A stretch of 19,309 nucleotides of DNA, from assembly GCA_946481025.1 (NCBI GenBank), contig CAMLNA010000084.1, positions 1 through 19,309 of the forward strand, in the 5' to 3' direction. Both the position numbers and the translations under genes were made by a program. The notes beneath the pieces are model-generated. The model saw only the letters and a program-made list of their open reading frames with translations. It made no database searches and had not been told where the DNA came from. Positions 15,106-19,309 of the stretch are shown one piece after another. This stretch comes from an uncultured Rivibacter sp. (GTDB lineage: Bacteria > Pseudomonadota > Gammaproteobacteria > Burkholderiales > Burkholderiaceae). Within the stretch, counting starts at the first letter, position 1. Each line of letters starts with the position of its first letter.

Positions 15106-15122
15106 GCCGCCCGAGGGGCGGC
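15106..15122. terminator. Hairpin between convergent MFS and Crp/Fnr genes
   Basis: GCCGCCC-GAG-GGGCGGC forms a perfect 7-bp GC stem with a 3-base loop. It lies in the 33-bp gap between the MFS stop (15096) and the Crp/Fnr stop (15130). No T-run follows on either strand, so it is not a canonical intrinsic terminator. Its position between two converging genes makes a bidirectional termination or mRNA-end role likely. Confidence 0.6.
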
Positions 15123-15129
15123 ACGCCGC

Positions 15130-15753
15130 TCACGCAGGCACTTCGCTGACGGCCCGCCGCGACAGGCGGCACAGCGTCTCGGCCGAGAGGTTCAGGTGCG
15201 AGGCGAGGTCCTTCTGCATCAGGCGCTCCACCAGCTGCGGGTGCTGGCGCGAGAAGGCGTTCACGCGGCTCGGTGCGTCCAGCAGCAGCAGCCCGATCGC
15301 ATGCTCCACCAGCGACTCGCCAAGGGCCACCAGCCGCTCATGGAACACGTGGCGCGCCGCCGCATGCTGCGAGATGAAGGCGTCCCACTCCTGCATGCTC
15401 ACCGACGCCACGCAGCCTCGTGCCGCACAGACCACCGAATACGGCGCCACGTCGTGCCGCCGCCAGGCGTCGTAGCAGGTCTCGAAGTCGCCTTCCCCCG
15501 CGAAGCGCAGCGTCATCTCGCGCCCCTGCGGGGTGCCGACGATGCGCTTGATCAAGCCTTCGAGCACGAAGAACTGGCGCAGCTCGCGCGTCCCCTGCTC
15601 CAGCAGGCATTCGCCGCGGTGCGCCTCCTGCACCACCAGCTGCTCCATCAACGGCGCGAGTTGCGCGTCGTCGAGCACGGCCAGCAGCGGATTGCGCTTC
15701 AGCTGCAGGCGCAGGAAGTTGCGTTGCGGGTGGTTCAGCAGTGGGCATTTCAT
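15130..15753 (-). CDS. Crp/Fnr-family transcriptional regulator (no Fe-S cysteine cluster)
   Basis: The 207-residue protein has an N-terminal cyclic-nucleotide-binding-like beta-roll (about 20-120; GECLLEQGTRELRQFFVLEG, GREMTLRFAGEGDFETCYD). A dimerisation helix follows (about 125-155), then a C-terminal HTH (about 178-203; LMQKDLASHLNLSAETLCRL). The recognition helix has Glu192 and Arg196, matching Fnr Glu209 and Arg213, with Cys195 in place of Fnr Ser212. The N-terminus lacks the Fnr cysteine cluster (only Cys3), so it should not sense oxygen through an iron-sulfur cluster. The cAMP-binding residues of Crp are also not evident, so the signal is unknown. ATG at 15753 starts the homologous region; the ribosome-binding site is weak. 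Three TGAC-N4-GTCA palindromes lie 83-205 bp upstream, and the protein is a good candidate to bind such sites, including its own. Confidence 0.92.
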   Translation of the reverse strand: MKCPLLNHPQRNFLRLQLKRNPLLAVLDDAQLAPLMEQLVVQEAHRGECLLEQGTRELRQFFVLEGLIKRIVGTPQGREMTLRFAGEGDFETCYDAWRRHDVAPYSVVCAARGCVASVSMQEWDAFISQHAAARHVFHERLVALGESLVEHAIGLLLLDAPSRVNAFSRQHPQLVERLMQKDLASHLNLSAETLCRLSRRAVSEVPA

Positions 15754-15835
15754 GTCCGGCACTCTAGGCCGCGGGGCCGGCCGCACGTTCTGTGAAACGT
15801 CACCGGCTGGCTGCGCCTTCACGCACGAGTCGCGC

Positions 15836-15849
15836 ATGACGAACGTCAC
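15836..15849. promoter_or_regulatory. ATGAC-N4-GTCAC palindrome, nearest to crp/fnr
   Basis: ATGACGAACGTCAC matches TGAC-N4-GTCA with the same flanking bases (A and C) as the two sites in the response regulator/kinase gap. It is 83 bp upstream of the Crp/Fnr start codon. It is the first of three evenly spaced sites. Confidence 0.5.
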
Positions 15850-15890
15850 GCACCGCCACCGGGAAAACGGCAAGGCGCGCCGCAACAAAA

Positions 15891-15904
15891 TTGACCGCGG
15901 TCAA
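15891..15904. promoter_or_regulatory. TTGACCGCGGTCAA perfect palindrome
   Basis: This is a 14-bp perfect palindrome with the Fnr-like layout TTGAC-N4-GTCAA. It is the middle of three sites in the 267-bp gap between the divergent crp/fnr gene and the 77-residue gene. Its 12-bp core is identical to that at 9994-10005, six kilobases away. Confidence 0.65.
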
Positions 15905-15944
15905 GAAAATCGCCTGTCGGCACGGCCCTTCAGGCATGGACGTC

Positions 15945-15958
15945 TTGACCCGGGTCAT
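15945..15958. promoter_or_regulatory. TTGAC-N4-GTCAT palindrome at a class II activation position
   Basis: TTGACCCGGGTCAT has a perfect 12-bp core, TGACCCGGGTCA. Its centre is 32 bp upstream of the centre of a possible -10 box, TAAACT (15981-15986). If that box is used, the start of transcription would be near 15993 and the site would be centred at -41.5, the standard position for class II activation by Crp/Fnr proteins. The gene activated would be the 77-residue one, possibly with the tct operon beyond it. Confidence 0.6.
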
Positions 15959-15977
15959 TTCCCATAGAGGTAAACCC

Positions 15978-15986
15978 TAATAAACT
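15978..15986 (+). promoter_or_regulatory. Possible -10 region for the 77-residue gene
   Basis: TAATAAACT is one of the few AT-rich stretches in the region and offers TAATAA or TAAACT as a -10 hexamer. It lies 35 bases before the ATG at 16021. No -35 element is seen at the normal distance, as expected for an activator-dependent promoter with the TTGAC palindrome upstream. Confidence 0.4.
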
Positions 15987-16020
15987 CGCCCCCATTGTTT
16001 TCATCTGCCGGAAGTCCTGT

Positions 16021-16254
16021 ATGCACACCTCCTACATGCTGTACCGCCTGTCCCGTTCGTCCCGCTTGCGAGTCGCGTTGAAGGCGCTGTCGCTCGAAGT
16101 GCGCGCGCTGTTCGATGCACTCGCGAATCCCAATCGCCTCATCAACGAAGTGAAGGCCATGCGCGAGCTTCTGGCCGAAGCGCAGCGCATCGAAGCCGCC
16201 CAGCCGGCACGTGCCGCGGTGCTGCGCCAGCGCGCCGCCCACATCGGTCTGTAA
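16021..16254 (+). CDS. Small helical protein, 77 residues, function unknown
   Basis: The protein is 77 residues, starting MHTSYMLYRLSRSSRLRVALK. It is predicted to be almost entirely alpha-helical, with two long amphipathic helices (about 15-38 and 43-74) separated by the turn ANPNR. It has many Arg, Ala and Leu residues and one acidic patch (VKAMRELLAEAQRIEAAQPA). There is no signal peptide, membrane segment or cysteine. GGAAG lies six bases before the ATG. The spacing to a TTGAC palindrome and AT-rich -10 region supports real expression. It is divergent from the Crp/Fnr gene and lies 227 bp before the tctC start on the same strand. I do not recognise a family. It could be a partner or accessory of the Crp/Fnr regulon, or less likely a chance frame. 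Confidence 0.65.
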   Translation: MHTSYMLYRLSRSSRLRVALKALSLEVRALFDALANPNRLINEVKAMRELLAEAQRIEAAQPARAAVLRQRAAHIGL

Positions 16255-16274
16255 GCAGGCCGGGCACGCGTCTC

Positions 16275-16298
16275 GCTCGTCCGCTTCGGCGAGCTTTC
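16275..16298 (+). terminator. Weak hairpin after the 77-residue gene
   Basis: GCTCG (16275-16279) and CGAGC (16290-16294) can pair around a 10-base loop, followed by TTTC. The stem is short and the T-run minimal, so termination here is only possible. It lies 21 bases after the stop of the 77-residue gene. Confidence 0.25.
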
Positions 16299-16301
16299 TC
16301 C

Positions 16302-16328
16302 TGTGCCTCCTGCGCTTCCTGCGCTTCT
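16302..16328. repeat. Three tandem 9-bp units (TGYGCYTCY)
   Basis: TGTGCCTCC, TGCGCTTCC and TGCGCTTCT follow each other directly, and CT-rich sequence continues to about 16337. On the minus strand this reads AGAAGCGCAGGAAGCGCAGG and on, similar in style to the purine-rich repeat at 7187-7277. It may be a decayed fragment of the same repeat type. No coding role is supported. Confidence 0.5.
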
Positions 16329-16361
16329 TCTTCTCCTGATCGCGGACGCATCGGCGTAACT

Positions 16362-16374
16362 ACGCAGACTGCGT
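16362..16374. promoter_or_regulatory. ACGCAG-A-CTGCGT palindrome before tctC
   Basis: ACGCAG and CTGCGT form a perfect 6+6 inverted repeat around a single A, eleven bases before the TTGAC palindrome at 16385. The string GACTGCG occurs in both. It could be a second operator controlling the tct operon. No regulator for it can be named. Confidence 0.4.
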
Positions 16375-16384
16375 TCCGCGAATC

Positions 16385-16398
16385 TTGACTGCGGTCAA
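16385..16398. promoter_or_regulatory. TTGAC-N4-GTCAA operator upstream of tctC
   Basis: TTGACTGCGGTCAA has perfect 5-bp arms and differs from the palindrome at 15891-15904 by one base. It lies 84 bp before the tctC start codon. It suggests that the TTT transporter operon belongs to the same regulon as the Crp/Fnr gene next door. Confidence 0.6.
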
Positions 16399-16481
16399 TC
16401 GCGTTCCACCAACGTCGGAACGACCATTTCTCCGGGCTGAAGGTCGACTCCCCTTTCGGGAGCATTCAAGGAGACATGGTG

Positions 16482-17510
16482 ATGAACGCAGGTGCTTTTT
16501 CCTTTCCGATCGCGCGCTGCGTAGCGCGCATGACGTTTGCGGTGGCAGCCGCGACGATGGCCGGCTTCGCGTCGGCCCAGGCCTGGGAACCCACCAAGCC
16601 GGTGGAGTTCGTGGTGCCGGCCGGCACCGGGGGCGGCGCCGACCAGATGGCGCGCCTGATCCAGGGGATCATCGTGAAGCACAAGTTGATGAACCAGTCG
16701 ATGGTGGTCGTCAACAAGTCCGGCGGCGCCGGCGCGGAAGGCTTCCTCGACATCAAGGGCGCCAAGGGTGATCCGCACAAGATCATCATCACCCTCTCGA
16801 ACCTGTTCACCACGCCCATGGCCACCGGCGTGCCCTTCAACTGGAAGGACATGACGCCGGTGTCGATGATGGCGCTCGACCAGTTCGTGCTGTGGGTCAA
16901 CGCGCAGTCGCCCTACAAGACCGCCGGCGAGTACATCGCGGCCGCCAAGGCGGCAGGGCCCAGCAAGCTCAAGATGGGCGGCACCGGCTCGAAGCAGGAA
17001 GACCAGATCATCACCGTGGGCCTCGAGAAGGCGACGGGCACGAAGTTCATCTACGTGCCGTTCAAGGGCGGCGGCGAGGTGGCGGTGCAGCTGGTGGGCA
17101 ACCACATCACCTCCACCGTCAACAACCCGATCGAGGCGGTGGCGCAGTGGCGTGCCGGCTCGCTGCGGCCGCTGTGCGTGTTCGACCACGAGCGCATGCC
17201 CTACAAGACCAAGGTGACCGACACGCAGTCGTGGGCGGACATCCCCACCTGCAAGGAGTCCGGCGTCCCCACCGACTACGTGATGCTGCGCGGCATCTTC
17301 ATGGCCCCGGGCGTGACCCCGGCACAGCAGGCCTACTACGTCGAGCTGATGAAGAAGGTGCGCGAAACGCCCGACTGGAAGGAATACATGGAGAAGGGGG
17401 CCTTCAACACCACCTCGATGTCGGGCGCCGAGTTCCAGAAGTGGCTCACCACCACCGAAGCCGCTCACGCGACGCTCATGACGGAAGCCGGCTTCATGGC
17501 CGCCAAGTGA
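16482..17510 (+). CDS. tctC: TTT transporter receptor subunit TctC (Bug family)
   Basis: This 342-residue periplasmic receptor is for a tripartite tricarboxylate transporter. A signal peptide ends at MAGFASAQA (about 26-34). The mature part opens with WEPTKPVEFVVPAGTGGGAD and continues with VVNKSGGAGAEGF, KLKMGGTGSKQEDQI and YVPFKGGGEVAVQL, the Bug-family pattern of two lobes closing on a carboxylate. ATG at 16482 is chosen because AGGAG (16469-16473) lies eight bases upstream; the ATG at 16476 would leave only two. It is clearly diverged from the other TctC-type protein at 1173-2156. tctB follows 39 bp later and tctA after that, so here the receptor has its own membrane partners. Ligand unknown. 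Confidence 0.95.
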   Translation: MNAGAFSFPIARCVARMTFAVAAATMAGFASAQAWEPTKPVEFVVPAGTGGGADQMARLIQGIIVKHKLMNQSMVVVNKSGGAGAEGFLDIKGAKGDPHKIIITLSNLFTTPMATGVPFNWKDMTPVSMMALDQFVLWVNAQSPYKTAGEYIAAAKAAGPSKLKMGGTGSKQEDQIITVGLEKATGTKFIYVPFKGGGEVAVQLVGNHITSTVNNPIEAVAQWRAGSLRPLCVFDHERMPYKTKVTDTQSWADIPTCKESGVPTDYVMLRGIFMAPGVTPAQQAYYVELMKKVRETPDWKEYMEKGAFNTTSMSGAEFQKWLTTTEAAHATLMTEAGFMAAK

Positions 17511-17549
17511 CCGGGTCCTTCTTGCAACCCCACATCATTGGAGGACCTC

Positions 17550-18071
17550 ATGGCTCATGAACAGCCCGGCGCACCCGAGAGCGTTCCGCTGGTGCGCAAC
17601 AACCGCGTCGACGCCCTCGTCGCAGCCTTGCTCACCATGATCGGCCTGGTCGTCGTGTTCGAGGCGAGGCGGCTGGGCGCCGGCTGGACCACCGACGGCC
17701 CCGGCCCCGGCTACTTCCCCTTCTACATCGGCATGATCCTGTGCATCGGCGGCCTGGGCATCCTGTACCAGGCGCTGCTGTCGAAGTCGGCCGACACGGG
17801 CGTGTTCATCGACCGGGAGCAGTTCAGGCGCGTGCTGTCGGTGCTCGCGCCGGCCGTGCTGTACGTCGGCGCGATCATGGTGCTCGGCCAGTACGTCGCC
17901 TCGGCGATCTACGTGGCGATCTTCATGGTGTGGCTGGGGCGCTATTCGGTGCTGAAGAGCGCGCTCGTCGGCATCGGCGTGAACGCGCTGTTCTTCGCGA
18001 TGTTCGAGATCTGGTTCAAGGTGCCCTTGTACAAAGGCGCGCTGGAGCCCCTGGCCTTCCTAGGCTACTGA
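17550..18071 (+). CDS. tctB: TTT transporter small membrane subunit TctB
   Basis: The 173-residue inner-membrane protein has four predicted transmembrane segments, at about 20-39, 55-77, 95-117 and 118-155 (the last long enough to hold a fourth helix plus a break). Between the first two lies GPGPGYFPFYIG (50-61), the typical TctB signature. GGAGG lies five bases before the ATG at 17550; a TTG at 17538 is in frame but contains the ribosome-binding site. TctB is poorly conserved in sequence and acts with TctA as the membrane part of the symporter. The stop is 22 bases before the tctA start. Confidence 0.93.
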   Translation: MAHEQPGAPESVPLVRNNRVDALVAALLTMIGLVVVFEARRLGAGWTTDGPGPGYFPFYIGMILCIGGLGILYQALLSKSADTGVFIDREQFRRVLSVLAPAVLYVGAIMVLGQYVASAIYVAIFMVWLGRYSVLKSALVGIGVNALFFAMFEIWFKVPLYKGALEPLAFLGY

Positions 18072-18093
18072 CCCCTGGTAGGAGCTCAATCAA

Positions 18094-19309
18094 ATGGATG
18101 AAATCTCAGCCCTGTTCCAGGGGTTCGCAGTCGTGCTGACGCCGGCGAACATCATGCTGATGTTCGTGGGCATCACGCTCGGCGTGCTGATCGGCGTGCT
18201 GCCTGGCCTGGGCGGCGCCAACGGCGTGGCCATCCTGCTGCCGCTCACCTTCACGATGTCACCCACCTCGGCCATCGTCATGCTGTCGTGCATCTACTGG
18301 GGGGCGCTGTTCGGCGGCGCCATCACCTCGGTGCTGTTCAACATCCCGGGCGAGCCGTGGTCGGTGGCCACCACCTTCGACGGCTATCCGCTCGCGCAGA
18401 AGGGCAAGGCCGGCGAGGCGCTCACCGCGGCGTTCACTTCGTCGTTCGTCGGTGCCTTCATCGCCGTGCTGATGATCACGTTCCTGGCGCCGCTGGTGGC
18501 CAGGTTCGCGCTGAAGTTCGGAGCGCCGGAGTTCTTCGCGGTGTACCTCCTCACCTTCTGCAGCTTCGTCGGCATGGGCAAGGGCTCGCCGTTCAAGGTG
18601 CTGGTGTCCATGGCGCTCGGCTTCGCCCTCGCCACCGTGGGCATGGACACGGTGACCGGCCAGTTGCGCATGACCTTCGGAATTCCCGACCTGATGCGCG
18701 GCTTCGACTTCCTGATCGCGGTGATCGGCCTGTTCGGCATCGGCGAGATCCTGCTGTCGATGGAGGAAGGCCTGCGGTTCTCCGGAAAGTCGGCGCGCAT
18801 CAACGCGAAGGTGGTGTGGGAAACCTGGAAGCAGCTGCCGCGCTACTGGGTGACTTCGCTGCGCAGCTCGGTGGTGGGCATGTGGATGGGCATCACCCCG
18901 GGCGGTGCGACACCCGCTTCGTTCATGAGCTACGGCCTGGCCAAGAAGATGTCGAAGACCGGCGACAAGTTCGGCACCGGCGAAGTGGAAGGCGTGGTCG
19001 CGCCGGAAACCGCGGCACACGCGGCGGGCACCAGCGCGCTGCTGCCCATGCTGGCGCTCGGCATCCCCGGCTCGCCCACCGCGGCGGTGCTGCTGGGCGG
19101 CCTGCTGATCTGGGGCCTGCAACCCGGGCCGCTGCTCTTCACCGAGCAGAAGGACTTCGTGTGGGGTCTCATCGCCAGCATGTACCTGGGCAACCTCGCC
19201 GGGCTCATCGTGGTGCTCATGACGGTGCCGTTGTTCGCCTCGGTGCTGCGCATCCCGTTCTCGATCATCGCGCCGGTGATCATCGTGATCTGCGCCATCG
19301 GCGCGTTCA
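18094..19309 (+). CDS. tctA: TTT transporter large membrane subunit TctA (partial, runs off right edge)
   Basis: A frame of 405 codons is open to the window edge; full-length TctA is about 500 residues, so roughly the last fifth is missing. Signature motifs are GVLIGVLPGLGGANGVAILL (31-50), GALFGGAITSVLFNIPGEPW (70-89), ATTFDGYPLAQKGKAGEAL (92-110) and LGIPGSPTAAVLLGGLLIWG (about 326-345). The protein has many transmembrane segments and is the main translocation subunit, driven by an ion gradient. AGGAG (18080-18084) lies nine bases before the ATG. Substrate specificity of TTT systems is set mainly by TctC, so it is not evident here. Confidence 0.95.
   Translation, partial: MDEISALFQGFAVVLTPANIMLMFVGITLGVLIGVLPGLGGANGVAILLPLTFTMSPTSAIVMLSCIYWGALFGGAITSVLFNIPGEPWSVATTFDGYPLAQKGKAGEALTAAFTSSFVGAFIAVLMITFLAPLVARFALKFGAPEFFAVYLLTFCSFVGMGKGSPFKVLVSMALGFALATVGMDTVTGQLRMTFGIPDLMRGFDFLIAVIGLFGIGEILLSMEEGLRFSGKSARINAKVVWETWKQLPRYWVTSLRSSVVGMWMGITPGGATPASFMSYGLAKKMSKTGDKFGTGEVEGVVAPETAAHAAGTSALLPMLALGIPGSPTAAVLLGGLLIWGLQPGPLLFTEQKDFVWGLIASMYLGNLAGLIVVLMTVPLFASVLRIPFSIIAPVIIVICAIGAF

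Noticed and set aside
15945..15970. TTGACC of the palindrome as a sigma-70 -35 box
   Set aside because: No -10-like hexamer lies 16-18 bases downstream. The AT-rich box fits the class II activator distance better.
16142..16465. Minus-strand frame of 107 codons with EEEAQEAQEAQ
   Set aside because: The acidic repeat is only the translation of the 9-bp tandem repeat, and the rest overlaps the 77-residue gene and the tctC leader.

Overview
The window is GC-rich (roughly two thirds G+C by eye) and gene-dense. It has two Bug/TctC-type periplasmic receptors, a tripartite tricarboxylate transporter (TTT) operon, an IclR regulator and a CoA-dependent catabolic operon. This mix is typical of a beta-proteobacterium of the order Burkholderiales, most likely Comamonadaceae-like. 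That assignment rests on gene content and base composition only.

Left part (1-8792): a lipoprotein gene runs off the left edge on the minus strand. An IclR-family regulator is next to it and divergent from a catabolic operon. The operon encodes an orphan TctC-type solute receptor, a crotonase-fold isomerase/hydratase, an ADP-forming acyl-CoA synthetase and a FadB-like enoyl-CoA hydratase/3-hydroxyacyl-CoA dehydrogenase. After a 297-bp gap made of two kinds of repeat comes a MmgE/PrpD-family gene. Together these look like uptake, CoA activation and beta-oxidation-like breakdown of an unknown organic acid. A palindrome sits on the start of the IclR gene.

Middle part (8800-15096): an orphan Leu/Ile/Val-type ABC substrate-binding protein (minus) is divergent from an alpha/beta hydrolase with an aspartate nucleophile. 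An OsmC-like protein lies downstream of a NarL/FixJ-type response regulator (both minus). This regulator is divergent from its partner HPK7-type histidine kinase, whose stop codon overlaps the start of an oxalate/formate-antiporter (OFA) family MFS transporter.

Right part (15106-19309): a Crp/Fnr-family regulator without the Fnr iron-sulfur cysteines (minus) has a long upstream region, then come a 77-residue helical protein and a tctC-tctB-tctA transporter operon whose last gene runs off the right edge.

The most striking signal is not a gene. The palindrome TGAC-N4-GTCA occurs eight times, and every copy lies between genes or at a gene boundary. The copies lie between the ABC receptor and hydrolase genes, twice between the response regulator and kinase genes, before the MFS gene, three times at 54-55 bp spacing upstream of the crp/fnr gene, and before tctC. 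The flanking bases split them into two sets of four (TTGAC..GTCA and RTGAC..GTCAC). This suggests one or two linked regulons, with the Crp/Fnr protein and the two-component system as candidate regulators.
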